Positions 51,381 to 59,789 of a DNA stretch of 64,000 nucleotides are shown piece after piece. The stretch is from Streptomyces sp. R44 (GTDB taxonomy: Bacteria; Actinomycetota; Actinomycetes; Streptomycetales; Streptomycetaceae). The first letter of the stretch is position 1. Every line of letters begins with the position of its first letter. The notes below the pieces were generated by a model. That model ran no database searches. It was not told where the DNA came from and saw only the letters and a program-made list of their open reading frames with translations. The stretch is taken from positions 124,001 through 188,000 of the forward strand of contig NZ_CP163444.1 in NCBI RefSeq assembly GCF_041053105.1, read 5' to 3'. Made by a program: the position numbers and the translations under genes.

Positions 51381-52895
51381 CTACGTGGGCGTAGGGGCGG
51401 TCTCGTTCGTCGTGGTGCCGTCTTCGTCCTGTGTCTCCGGCGCAGCGGGCTGTTCCGGAACGGGCGGAGTGCGGACCAGCAGCGCCACCAGCACCGCCAG
51501 TCCCCCGAGCACGGCGCCGACGCCGAATCCCCACCGGATGCCCATGGCCAGGGCGTCCGTGGAGGTGGCGCCATCGGCGGCCGCCGTGGCAGCGCGGCCC
51601 GACATGACACTGATGACCAGGGCGGTGCCGGCGGCGGCCGCGACCTGCTGGAGCGAGCCCAGGATGGCGGAGCCGTGGGGGTAGAGGTGCGGCGGGAGTA
51701 CGGCCAGTCCGGAGGTGAAGACGGGGGTGAACACGAACGCCATGCCGGCGCTCAGTGCCACATGAAGGGCGAGCACCAGCCACGGCGAGGTCTGGGCGCC
51801 CGTGAAGGCGAACAGACCGAGGCAGAGCGCGGTGAGTGCGGCTCCGGGGACGACCAGCCGTGGCGCGCCGAGCCGGTCGTAGAGCTTTCCGACCTGCGGC
51901 CCGAGCAGGCCCATGGTCAGGCCGCCCGGGATGAGGAGCAGCCCGGTCTGCAGTGAGGTCAGGCCGCACACCTCCTGCAGGTACATCGGCAGCAGAATGA
52001 ACGCGCCCATGAGCGCCATGAACGACAGGCACATCAGGCCCAGCGCTACGGAGAAGTGCCGGAACGTCAGGGCCCGCAGGTCCAACAGAGGTGTGGACGA
52101 GCGCTGCAGCGCCAGCTGCCGCCAGGTGAACAGGCCCACCAGCACCGCACCGACCAGGGTCGTGACCTCCGGGGGCACGACCGCCGACGCTTCGTCCCCG
52201 GCGCCGAGGCCGCTCAGGCCGTAGACGAGGGCGCCGAAGCCCGCGGCCGCCAGAGGGACGGACAACCAGTCGATCGGGCCCGCCTGCGGCTCGCCGATGT
52301 TGACCAGCTTGCGCCGACCGACTATGGCCATGGCTCCGGCGATGGGCAGCACCGCCAAGAACAGAAGGCGCCAGGTTCCCAGCTGCAGCAGGACGCCGGA
52401 GGCCGCGGGGCCGAGGGCGGGTGCGACGGAGATGACGAGGGTGATGTTGCCCATGACACGACCGCGGTCCTGCGGGGGCACAAGGGTCATCAGCGTCGTC
52501 ATGAGCAACGGCATCATGACGGCCGTGCCACTGGCCTGGACGACGCGGGCGACCAGAAGCACGGGGAAGGCGGGCGCGGCCGCGGCGAGCGCCGTGCCGA
52601 CGAGGAACAGCGACATGGCCAGGCCGAAGGCGGTCCTCGTCGTCACGCGCTGGAGGAACCATCCGGTCACGGGGATGACGACGGCCATGGTGAGCATGAA
52701 GGCCGTGGAAAGCCACCCTGCCGCTGCCGCCGTGACCTCGAACTCGCGCATGAGTCGCGGGATTGCGTTGACCATGATCGTCTCGTTGAGGAGGACGACG
52801 AACGTGGACAGCACGAGGATCCTCAGCACGCCGCTGACACGGCCGGGCTGGAGGTCGGGTGTTGCGTGTGGTGCGAGCATGGCGCCTTCCGTCAT
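51381..52895 (-). CDS. DHA2-family MFS multidrug exporter
   Basis: The 504-residue transporter has 14 predicted membrane segments. FVVLLNETIMVNAIPRLMRE is the first helix and its loop, VARVVQASGTAVMMPLLMTT is the motif region of helix 4, and VISVAPALGPAASGVLLQLG is motif C of proton antiporters. It likely exports drugs or metabolites. GGAGGACACTCAC gives a good site for the ATG at 52895; a second ATG at 52880 is less well placed. No regulator gene is adjacent. Confidence 0.88.
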   Translation of the reverse strand: MTEGAMLAPHATPDLQPGRVSGVLRILVLSTFVVLLNETIMVNAIPRLMREFEVTAAAAGWLSTAFMLTMAVVIPVTGWFLQRVTTRTAFGLAMSLFLVGTALAAAAPAFPVLLVARVVQASGTAVMMPLLMTTLMTLVPPQDRGRVMGNITLVISVAPALGPAASGVLLQLGTWRLLFLAVLPIAGAMAIVGRRKLVNIGEPQAGPIDWLSVPLAAAGFGALVYGLSGLGAGDEASAVVPPEVTTLVGAVLVGLFTWRQLALQRSSTPLLDLRALTFRHFSVALGLMCLSFMALMGAFILLPMYLQEVCGLTSLQTGLLLIPGGLTMGLLGPQVGKLYDRLGAPRLVVPGAALTALCLGLFAFTGAQTSPWLVLALHVALSAGMAFVFTPVFTSGLAVLPPHLYPHGSAILGSLQQVAAAAGTALVISVMSGRAATAAADGATSTDALAMGIRWGFGVGAVLGGLAVLVALLVRTPPVPEQPAAPETQDEDGTTTNETAPTPT

Positions 52896-53096
52896 GTGAG
52901 TGTCCTCCGCACGTAGCGGGTCACCTTGACTGACCTCGGCGCCGGGAAGAACTCATCGGTATTCCCGATCCTGTCGGGTCGGCCGCCCCCGCTCAAACGA
53001 TTTTCCGAACCGGCACGGTCGATGCAGCACGCAACCAGGCTGGGGGCCCAGGCTCCGGCCAGCAGCCGCAGGAGGGCCTCAGCCCCTGGCCTCGAC

Positions 53097-53887
53097 GTTT
53101 CGTGACGGTCCGTTGGTTTCTCCGATGGGCCGTTTCGGCTTGCCGGGGCGGCTATGGGCACGTTGATGGCCCGACTTTCGCGTCGGGTGGGTCCCGGACT
53201 CGGCTTGGACCCCGCGGTCGAACCCGACGGTCAGCTCCGCGATGGCGCCTGGGTGGCCGAACCGCCCGGGGATCCCTCAAGGGTCGGCCGGCCGGGATGC
53301 GGCTGATCGTACGCAAAGAACGTCTTCACCTCGGTGCGCAGTTGAGGCTCACCGACGCTGCCCGCCACTGGCCCTGGACCGACGTGATCACCACGGCTTT
53401 CGGCCGGCTCCAGGCCCTGCCGAACCCGGCTGAACAGCAACAACCCACCCCGACCAGCAGCCGTACGCCCTCGGTGCAGCACGGCGTGGTGGACGGCGTC
53501 GGTGATCGTCATACCGATCGAGGTAGGACAGCCAGCGCCGCGTCTGGTGAGCCAGTCCAGGAACTCGTGGGTGCCGCCTGCGGAGTTGGCGCGGATCAGG
53601 GTGCGGCGGCCGCGCCGGTACAGCTTGGGCAACTGGGCCAGGGCTCCCCTGACCCGGCCGACCCGCGGTCGACGAACGTAACCAAGGGGTGGTGTCCGAA
53701 GGTCCGCTTTCACGTCGCCGTGGCGTCCTGCTTCTCGGAGTGCGCCAGCACCAGAACCCCGTCGATGTCCACGATGACCTGGCCACCGGCGTCGGGGGCG
53801 TCGACGGCGGCCAGCTTCCATTCCCGCTCAGCGGCATCGGCCCTGGCGTGGCGGATCGCGGTCAGCGCGCGTGAGCAGGGCGCGAGG
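53097..53887 (-). mobile_element. IS1380-family remnant with inverted middle segment
   Basis: The minus strand encodes the N-terminal half (53887 to about 53480): RHARADAAEREWKLAAVD, VIVDIDGVLVLAHSEKQDA, YRRGRRTLIRANSAGGTHEF and ITDAVHHAVL. Bases 53211-53450 on the plus strand encode part of the C-terminal half (LRDGAWVAEPPGD, LIVRKERLHLGAQLRLTDAA, then HWPWTDVITTAFGRLQALP with an internal deletion). Bases 53097-53205 match, in minus orientation, the transposon end seen near 9200-9290. The middle is therefore inverted relative to both ends. It is not functional. Confidence 0.72.
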
Positions 53888-54208
53888 TCAGCCGTTTTCC
53901 CGGCCAGGCAGAGGCGCGCCCTCCAGGAAGGCGTGATAGGTCTCGACGGCTTCCGGCTCGATTTCAGGGTTGGAGGGGCCGTAGCGGGTGTCGGTGCGGT
54001 CCCGCTTCGGCCCGGAGACCCAGAACTCCTCGTTGGTCTGCACGTCGTAGAAGTTCGCATCGAACATCCCCCCTGCCCGGCGCAACGTCCTCCCGCGGAA
54101 GTACGCGGTACTCCAGGTCTTCGAGAAGTCCACCCACCCGATCCACGAGGGTCCGTGGTCGGTGTTGTAACCAGTCTTCAACTGCACGAACATGAGACGT
54201 CGAGGCAT
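53888..54208 (-). CDS. Conserved hypothetical protein
   Basis: The 106-residue protein begins MPRRLMFVQLKTGYNTDHGP and contains GPSWIGWVDFSKTWSTAYFR, MFDANFYDVQTNEEFWVSGP and KRDRTDTRYGPSNPEIEPEA. I recognise this as a commonly seen Streptomyces hypothetical with no known function; it has no signal peptide or membrane segment. The ATG at 54208 is chosen as the point where the conserved sequence starts. The stop is at the edge of the IS1380 remnant. Confidence 0.65.
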   Translation of the reverse strand: MPRRLMFVQLKTGYNTDHGPSWIGWVDFSKTWSTAYFRGRTLRRAGGMFDANFYDVQTNEEFWVSGPKRDRTDTRYGPSNPEIEPEAVETYHAFLEGAPLPGRENG

Positions 54209-54373
54209 ACGCTCAGGGTCCTGCACAGACCGCACCCGTGACCAGCCATTTTGCGGGCGCCTACGAGACCTCGCGGCACCGCCGACAAAGGCTCGGACAG
54301 GCGGGTACGGCCCGAGGCGCTCGTACACCCGCGGTCGGCCGTGAGCGCTACGCGCCGGTCGGAGCGGCGAGGG

Positions 54374-54817
54374 TCAGGCGGTGGGTCGCGGGACGAAGAC
54401 TCGTTCCAGCAGGGTGTACAGGGTGTCCCGGTCCTGACTGCCGAGTCCGTCCAGGCCCTCCTGCGTGGTGCGCATCTTCGCGCGGATCGCGTCGGTGACG
54501 CGCTCGCCCTCGGCCGTGAGGGTGACGTACTTGACGCGCCGGTCGGCGGCTCCGGCCTCGCGGCGCACCAGGCCGCGCTTCTCCAGCCGGTCGATGATTC
54601 CGGTCATGTTCGATGCGTCGCAGGTCATGGTCTCGGCCAGGGCGCGCATCGCGGCGGGTCCCCGCCGCAGCACGGTCAGGGCCTTGCCCTGGCTCGCCGT
54701 GAGGTTCTCACTCGCCGCCGCGACGGTGAAGTCACCGTAGTAGACGCCGAGCGACACGGAGAGCAGCTCCATGAGCTGGGCCGTGTCGATGCGGGGAGCT
54801 TCTGTCATGTGGGCCAC
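54374..54817 (-). CDS. MarR-family transcriptional regulator
   Basis: The 147-residue winged-helix protein has the MarR core MRALAETMTCDASNMTGIID, the wing GLVREEAGAADRRVK-like stretch (LVRREAGAADRRVKYVTLT) and dimerising helices at both ends. It is divergent from an old-yellow-enzyme-family gene and probably represses it, with TTGACTACCTCAA in the shared intergenic region as candidate site. Many such pairs respond to reactive electrophiles or quinones; no Cys sensor beyond C79-type position can be judged here. Confidence 0.85.
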   Translation of the reverse strand: MAHMTEAPRIDTAQLMELLSVSLGVYYGDFTVAAASENLTASQGKALTVLRRGPAAMRALAETMTCDASNMTGIIDRLEKRGLVRREAGAADRRVKYVTLTAEGERVTDAIRAKMRTTQEGLDGLGSQDRDTLYTLLERVFVPRPTA

Positions 54818-54832
54818 TCTACCCGGAGATAC

Positions 54833-54845
54833 TTGACTACCTCAA
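54833..54845. promoter_or_regulatory. Candidate MarR operator
   Basis: TTGACTACCTCAA has TTGA/TCAA arms over a 5-base spacer, in the 109-base gap between the divergent MarR and flavoenzyme genes. TTGTCAAG recurs at 54895-54902. Confidence 0.35.
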
Positions 54846-54926
54846 TCATTGCGCTCTACCGTTCCCGCATTGCATGAAGTTCTCAAGCATCAAGGTTGTC
54901 AAGCAGTTGCCACGAGGAGCGTCCCT

Positions 54927-56054
54927 GTGACCGTCACCGAGTCCCCCGCCTCCCGCGCGGCCGAGATCCTGTCCCGGCCCGTCGCGCTGAACGGCCTGAC
55001 CGTCCCGAACCGCATCGCGATGGCGCCGATGACGCGCATGTTCTCCCCCGGCGGTGTACCCGGCGAGGACGTGCGGTCGTACTACGCCCGTCGCGCCGCC
55101 GCCGGCGTCGGCCTGATCGTCACCGAGGGCACCTACGTCGGCCACGAGTCGGCCGGGCAGAGCGACCGCGTGCCGCGGTTCCACGGCGAGGAGCAGCTTG
55201 CGGGATGGGCGAGGGTCGCCGAGGCCGTGCACGCGGCGGGCGGCACGATCGTGCCGCAGCTGTGGCACATCGGCATGGTGCGCAAGCAGGGCCAGGACCC
55301 CTACGCCGACGCTCCGGCGATGGGCCCCTCCGGCATCCGCCCCGACGGCACCGAGGGCACTGGCAAGGCGATGACCCAGAGCGACCTGGACGACGTCATC
55401 GGCGCCTTCGCCGAGGCCGCCGCGGCCGCCGAGCGCATCGGCTTCGACGGCGTCGAACTGCACGGCGCCCACGGCTACCTCATCGACCAGTTCCTGTGGG
55501 CGGGCACGAACCGCCGTACCGACGCCTACGGCGGCGACCCCGTGGCCCGGACCAGGTTCGCCGCCGAGATCGTGACCGCGGTCCGCGAGGCCGTCTCGCC
55601 CGAGTTCCCGGTGATCTTCCGCTTCTCGCAGTGGAAGCAGGACGCCTACGACGCGCGGCTCGCCCACAGCCCGCAGGAGCTGGAGGCGATCCTGGCCCCG
55701 CTCGCGGCGGCCGGCGTCGACGCCTTCCACGCCTCCACCCGCCGTCACTGGATACCCGAGTTCGAAGGATCCGACCTCAACCTGGCCGGCTGGACCAAGA
55801 AGCTCACCGGCAGGCCCACCATCACCGTCGGCTCGGTCGGCCTCGACGGCGACTTCATCCACGCCTTCGCGGGCGAAGGCGCGCCGGTTCAGGGCATCGA
55901 CGACCTCCTCGACCGCCTGGAGCGCGACGAGTTCGACATGGTGGCCGTGGGCCGCGCGCTGCTCCAGGACCCGGAATGGGCGGCAAAGGTCCTGGCGGGA
56001 CGAACGGACGAGCTCAAGCCGTACGACGCGGCCGCGGTCAACACCCTGAGCTGA
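54927..56054 (+). CDS. Old yellow enzyme family NADH:flavin oxidoreductase
   Basis: The 375-residue TIM-barrel flavoenzyme starts after GAGGAGC with GTG (VTVTESPASRA). Motifs are VPNRIAMAPMTRMFSP, GLIVTEGTYVGHESAGQSDR, WHIGM, FDGVELHGAHGYLIDQFLW and GTNRRTDAYGGDPVARTRFA, all typical of FMN-binding OYE proteins that reduce activated C=C bonds with NAD(P)H. Active-site His-Gly-Ala-His is in HGAHGYL. It is divergent from a MarR regulator and stands alone downstream. Confidence 0.9.
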   Translation: MTVTESPASRAAEILSRPVALNGLTVPNRIAMAPMTRMFSPGGVPGEDVRSYYARRAAAGVGLIVTEGTYVGHESAGQSDRVPRFHGEEQLAGWARVAEAVHAAGGTIVPQLWHIGMVRKQGQDPYADAPAMGPSGIRPDGTEGTGKAMTQSDLDDVIGAFAEAAAAAERIGFDGVELHGAHGYLIDQFLWAGTNRRTDAYGGDPVARTRFAAEIVTAVREAVSPEFPVIFRFSQWKQDAYDARLAHSPQELEAILAPLAAAGVDAFHASTRRHWIPEFEGSDLNLAGWTKKLTGRPTITVGSVGLDGDFIHAFAGEGAPVQGIDDLLDRLERDEFDMVAVGRALLQDPEWAAKVLAGRTDELKPYDAAAVNTLS

Positions 56055-56448
56055 CCCCGAGCCCTCCCCCCGTCGTCGTTGCCGGGTGCAGCTCACAAAG
56101 ATCATCTGTACCCGCTGAGGCCACGGAATCACCAGACGCGACCTGCCGGAGCACGTCCACCACGACCCGCCGGACGCGAGAGCAGACACCCGGCAATCGC
56201 CATGGACGGGGGCGGACGCCGGCTCTCGCCTCTCTGGCGACCGTCAAGGAGACGCCGGTCGCCAGCCCCGCCGGCCGGCAAACGATGGTGACAGTGTGGA
56301 TGCGACGAAGGTCATCTCGCCGACCCAAGCCCGCACCCACGAGCGGCACGCAACCAGCCAAGCCCTGTCGCCCCAGGGACACATGAGCAGTTCGCCGCTG
56401 CCCTCGCCCAGCGCCTGAGCTGAAGGCCCCCCTTGATAGAACTGCCTC
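56055..56448. other. Intergenic region without a recognisable gene
   Basis: These 394 bases between the flavoenzyme and SUKH genes show no convincing reading frame, though composition suggests decayed coding sequence. I cannot identify a source. Confidence 0.4.
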
Positions 56449-56850
56449 ATGAGTTCGATTGACGACCCGATCGCGCGGGTCGAGCACCACTTCGGAGTTC
56501 GGTTTCCGCAGGACTACCGGGACTTCTTGTGCACTACGGGGAGTCTGCGTCAGTTCGTTCCTCCCGCTGACGACTTCCTGGTGATCGATGCGCTGGACGA
56601 GCTCATCGGCATCAACGAGGCCGGTGAATTCCAGAAACGCTTCCCCGGCGCCGTCGTCATCGGTGGGGACGGAAGCCGCGAGCTGCTTGCCTACGACTTC
56701 CGCCAGGACACACCACCCCTGGTGACACTCGACGTCTCCGCGGAAGACTGGTCATCCGCCATCCCTCAGGCAGCCTCCCTCTCAGCCCTGCTGGAGAAGT
56801 TCCCTCAAACCGGCTGGCAATGGGACGATGCCCATCCCCCGCTCTCATGA
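56449..56850 (+). CDS. SMI1/KNR4 (SUKH) family protein
   Basis: The 133-residue protein begins MSSIDDPIARVEHHFGVRFP and has the SUKH opening FGVRFPQDYRDFLCTTGSLR, then DALDELIGINEAGEFQKRFP and AVVIGGDGSRELLAYDFRQD. SUKH proteins are frequent immunity proteins of polymorphic toxin systems. No toxin gene is adjacent; the following SUFU-like fragment belongs to another immunity family, so this looks like an orphan immunity site. Another SUKH gene, broken, is at 7.9 kb. Confidence 0.85.
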   Translation: MSSIDDPIARVEHHFGVRFPQDYRDFLCTTGSLRQFVPPADDFLVIDALDELIGINEAGEFQKRFPGAVVIGGDGSRELLAYDFRQDTPPLVTLDVSAEDWSSAIPQAASLSALLEKFPQTGWQWDDAHPPLS

Positions 56851-56853
56851 CCA

Positions 56854-57200
56854 CCGCTCTTTCGAAATGGCCGACCACGTGCGGCGAGTGAGCAGCCAAG
56901 CCGGCCGTGAGATCCTCTCCACCGTGTTCCAGAGCCAGCGCAGACAGCGATCGATAGCCCATGTCGAGACCGCTGGGCCTGAATCACCGCCGGCTGCTGG
57001 TCCACGGTCGAGAGCAACGGCCACGGCGTCGAATTCGTCCTCACCGCGCCCGTCCGCGATGAACGGTTCGCCCATCTCCTGGCCATGACCGCGTACTACC
57101 ACGCCAACCATCAACTCGACCTCGGGCACAGCCTGCCCATCGGGGAACCCTGGCTGCCCGGCTCCCACTGCGACCACCTCCTTCGGCCCCGCTTCTGGGG
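56854..57200 (+). pseudogene. Suppressor-of-fused (SUFU)-like domain, frameshifted and truncated
   Basis: One frame gives RSFEMADHVRRVSSQAGREI and LSTVFQSQ; a second, shifted near 57000, gives VESNGHGVEFVLTAPVRDER, FAHLLAMTAYYHANHQLDLG and SLPIGEPWLPGSHCDHLL. This matches bacterial SUFU-domain proteins, an immunity-type family. Both the N-terminus and the C-terminal third are missing, and the frame is broken. It follows the SUKH gene by a few bases. Confidence 0.6.
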
Positions 57201-57241
57201 AGGCGGCGTCCGGGTTCCGGCGCGCGCGGCGTCGGTACGCC

Positions 57242-57961
57242 TTACGGTCTCCCGCGCTCGGCTCGGTTATCGACAGGCGCGGGGTCGAGGGTTGCAAGGG
57301 TGAAGCCGACCTCGGTCAGGACGGTGGCGGCCACTCCGCGGCCGACCCCGGCAAGGCCGATCAACAGGTCCTCGCAGCCGATGCGGTCCGATCCCTGCTG
57401 CTGTGATCGTGCCTCCGCGATGTCGATGGCCTTACGGGAGTAGGGAGTCCAGGCGATCCGTTCGGCCGCCTGGGAAGCTCCCATGCTCAGTCGGCTTCCG
57501 ACGGAGCGGTGGACCTCCTCCGGTGAGACGCCGACCGTCTGCAGGAGCCGGGTGGCGCTGTTGTCCTCCGCGGTCAGCCCCCAGAGCAGGTGCTCGGTGC
57601 CGATGTAGTTGTTGCGGTGGTGCACGGCTGCCCGCTTGACGTGGACCATCGCCTGGCGGAGGTCGTCGGTCATTGTCTCGGGGCTGTAGCGCTTGTGAGG
57701 TGCATGGAAGCGTTGCTGGACCGCCTGCCGGGTCACGCCCAGGGCGGTGCCGATGTCTGTCCACGAACTGCCGTGCATCCGGCAGTGCTCGACGTAGTCC
57801 TCCACCAGGTCGTCTGCCAGGGCCTGCAGTTGGCCGCCGAGTTGGGCGGCGACGGTCAGCAGGGCGAGCCAGTCAGGCTGTTCTTGCCCGCCGGGGCGGT
57901 GTGCGGTGTCGCATCTCCGGTCGACTTCCGCGATGAGATCGTCCAGATCCGGGAGAGTCAT
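57242..57961 (-). CDS. Clp N-terminal-domain protein with helix-turn-helix
   Basis: The 239-residue protein starts MTLPDLDDLIAEVDRRCDTA. Its first third contains SWTDIGTALGVTRQAVQQRF, a helix-turn-helix that could bind DNA. Residues about 100-230 are two Clp-N repeats (AMVHVKRAAVHHRNNYIGTE with LLWGLTAEDNSATRLLQTVG; AIDIAEARSQQQGSDRIGCE with LLIGLAGVGRGVAATVL). There is no ATPase domain. The 19-base inverted repeat immediately upstream of the ATG is a likely autoregulatory operator. The combination suggests a regulator that senses or presents substrates like ClpC adaptors; this is inference. Confidence 0.8.
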   Translation of the reverse strand: MTLPDLDDLIAEVDRRCDTAHRPGGQEQPDWLALLTVAAQLGGQLQALADDLVEDYVEHCRMHGSSWTDIGTALGVTRQAVQQRFHAPHKRYSPETMTDDLRQAMVHVKRAAVHHRNNYIGTEHLLWGLTAEDNSATRLLQTVGVSPEEVHRSVGSRLSMGASQAAERIAWTPYSRKAIDIAEARSQQQGSDRIGCEDLLIGLAGVGRGVAATVLTEVGFTLATLDPAPVDNRAERGRP

Positions 57962-57962
57962 A

Positions 57963-58009
57963 AGGCAAGTACGCCTTGACAATTCAAGACTGTCAAGGCG
58001 TACTTGCCT
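57963..58009. promoter_or_regulatory. 19-bp perfect inverted repeat before the Clp-N gene
   Basis: Arms AGGCAAGTACGCCTTGACA (57963-57981) and TGTCAAGGCGTACTTGCCT (57991-58009) are perfect complements with a 9-base spacer. Each arm itself contains CAAG-N5-CTTG. The TTGACA in the left arm could also be a -35 box, so binding would block transcription. Confidence 0.6.
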
Positions 58010-58897
58010 CATTCTGTCCCTGGGCAATTTTGGTCCGATCCGCCCTGTCGATTGCCGAGTTGTGCACGCATCTCGGTAGCTGGCCGAGCATTGAGAGGAG
58101 TAAGCCGACAAGGACAGCAGCTGAGATGCCGCGCCACTGCTTCAAACGGTTGAAGCACCGTTCCACGACGTTGGCGCCGCTTGTAGACCTGCTTGTCGAA
58201 GGCCGGCGGGCGGCGGCCCCGGCTGCCACGCCGGGCCCGGTTGCCGGCCTGGTCGGCCCTTTCCGGAATGGTGTGCGGGATGTTCCGGCGCCGCAGCCAC
58301 GTGCGGATCGCCTTCGAGCTGTAGCCCTTGTCGCCGATGACGTGGCCGGGCCGGACACGCGGCCGTCCCGGCCCGAGCCGGGGTACGCGTATCGCCTCCA
58401 TCACAGCGGTGAACTGGGTGCAGTCGTTGGTGTTGCCACCCGTGACCACCAGAGCGAGCGGGCGGCCCAGGCCGTCGCAGGCCAGATGAATCTTGCTGGT
58501 CAGACCGCCTCTGGAGCGTCCGAGCGCCGGGCTGCGGTGCCCCCTTTTCGGGCGCCGGCCGCGTGCTGGTGGGCCCGGACGATGCTGGAGTCGACCGACA
58601 CCAGCCAGTCGATGTCCCGGCCGCGTCCGCCCGAGCCTGCGCGATCTGCAGCATCCGGTCGAACGTGCCGTCTGTGGCCCAGCGGCGGAAGCGGGTGTGC
58701 AGGCTGGCCCAGGATCCGTACCGCTCGGGCACGTCCCGCCAGGCCACCCCTGCCCGGAACTTCCACACGCTCCCGTTGAGCATCGTCCGGTCATCCAGTC
58801 GAGGGCGCCCCATTGATGTCCGAGGCAGCAATGGCCGTACGAAATCCCACTCGTCATCCGTCAGTTCATGACGGCGTATCACCCGGCCATAATCCAC
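58010..58897 (-). pseudogene. IS5-family transposase, multiply frameshifted
   Basis: Reading from 58897 gives MDYGRVIRRHELTDDEWDFV and GRPRLDDRTMLNGSVWKFRA. The frame then changes to DIDWLVSVDSSIVRAHQHAA, again to GGLTSKIHLACDGLGRPLAL and HVIGDKGYSSKAIRTWLRRR, and once more to NVVERCFNRLKQWRGISA. Three shifts are too many for the single programmed shift of some IS5 elements, so this is a decayed copy. Transposase order and catalytic motifs (VDSS, GDKGY, ERCFN) are otherwise complete. Confidence 0.8.
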
Positions 58898-58924
58898 CAG
58901 CCGAGATCACGTAGACGACAGAAC

Positions 58925-59215
58925 CTAGCAACTAGTACTCCAGCTGTAGTTCTTGATCACTGTTGCGGAGCGACCTGTCGTTGCCGCCGCCCGTCGTCGA
59001 TCGTGGGTGGCCTCGTCCGTGCCTCTGCGCCGGGCGGACTGGAAGGCTGAGCCAATGGCTTCGAGTATCGTCTCCAGTACACCGAGTATCTGCGGACTGG
59101 TACGAGCGCCCTCTGGGTTCGGTTGCGGGAGCGCCTTCAGGACCAGGGGCTTGACCCTGAGGTGACGGTCGTCGTTGGCCTCTTTCAGGAGGGCCCCGAT
59201 CACGAGGATGGCCAA
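58925..59215 (-). CDS. Hypothetical protein
   Basis: The frame reads LAILVIGALLKEANDDRHLR, VKPLVLKALPQPNPEGARTS and PQILGVLETILEAIGSAFQS and looks coding in its middle. Its best start is TTG at 59215, or the sequence is truncated, because plausible residues (VDPAVAGD) continue upstream without a start. I do not recognise a family. It is next to an IS5 pseudogene, which may have removed an end. Confidence 0.3.
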   Translation of the reverse strand: MAILVIGALLKEANDDRHLRVKPLVLKALPQPNPEGARTSPQILGVLETILEAIGSAFQSARRRGTDEATHDRRRAAATTGRSATVIKNYSWSTSC

Positions 59216-59260
59216 GTCTCCGGCGACGGCAGGGTCTACAGGTCCAGCCTCTCCTATTGA

Positions 59261-59692
59261 TCAGAAACGGCTCGGGTTCTCATCAACATGAGGGGTCTTC
59301 ACGGGGGTCGCCTGATCCGCCTCGATGGTCCTGGCCGCCTCGGCTGCTTCCCGGAAGGTGACGACCGCCTCGCCGTTCTCCCGCGCCCATGCGGTGAGCA
59401 TCCTGATGGGCTCCTCCAGGGTTCGCCCGAGATCGGTCAGGCCGTACTCCACGCGCGGCGGCGCCTCGGCGTACGCGTGCCGCTCGACGAGCCCGTTGGC
59501 TTGGAGTCGGCGCAACGTCTGGGTCAGTACCTTGCGCGAAATGCCACCGCTCAGCTCGACCAGCTCGCCGTGGCGCAACGGGCCGTCGGTCAGCGCGAAG
59601 AGCGTGACCATGGACCACTTGCTGGCGATGATCTCCATGGCCAGGAGAGCGGGACAGTCGGCGAGGAAGGCGATTCCGGGGCGCAGGCTCAT
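59261..59692 (-). CDS. HxlR-family transcriptional regulator
   Basis: The 143-residue winged-helix regulator has HxlR hallmarks: a Cys near the N-terminus (FLADCPALLAMEIIASKWSM), VTLFALTDGPLRHGELVELS, GGISRKVLTQTLRRLQANGL and the wing RHAYAEAPPRVEYGLTDLGR. HxlR proteins often sense aldehydes or oxidants through that Cys. It is divergent from a DoxX-family gene; a perfect TACCT-GG-AGGTA palindrome lies between them. Confidence 0.9.
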   Translation of the reverse strand: MSLRPGIAFLADCPALLAMEIIASKWSMVTLFALTDGPLRHGELVELSGGISRKVLTQTLRRLQANGLVERHAYAEAPPRVEYGLTDLGRTLEEPIRMLTAWARENGEAVVTFREAAEAARTIEADQATPVKTPHVDENPSRF

Positions 59693-59704
59693 GCCTCCGA
59701 AGGT

Positions 59705-59716
59705 TACCTGGAGGTA
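59705..59716. promoter_or_regulatory. Candidate HxlR operator
   Basis: TACCTGGAGGTA has perfect 5-base inverted arms with a 2-base centre. It lies 12 bases upstream of the HxlR start and within the shared intergenic region with the DoxX gene. Confidence 0.5.
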
Positions 59717-59789
59717 CCTGACGGCCGCCTATCGTCGTCGAGGTGCGCACGCCCCCTTACTCGCATCTCGCACGATTGAGGTTTCAGCC

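Noticed and set aside
58010..58897. Programmed frameshifting in the IS5 element
   Set aside because: Some IS5 elements use a single shift, but this copy needs three frame changes, so it is more likely decayed.
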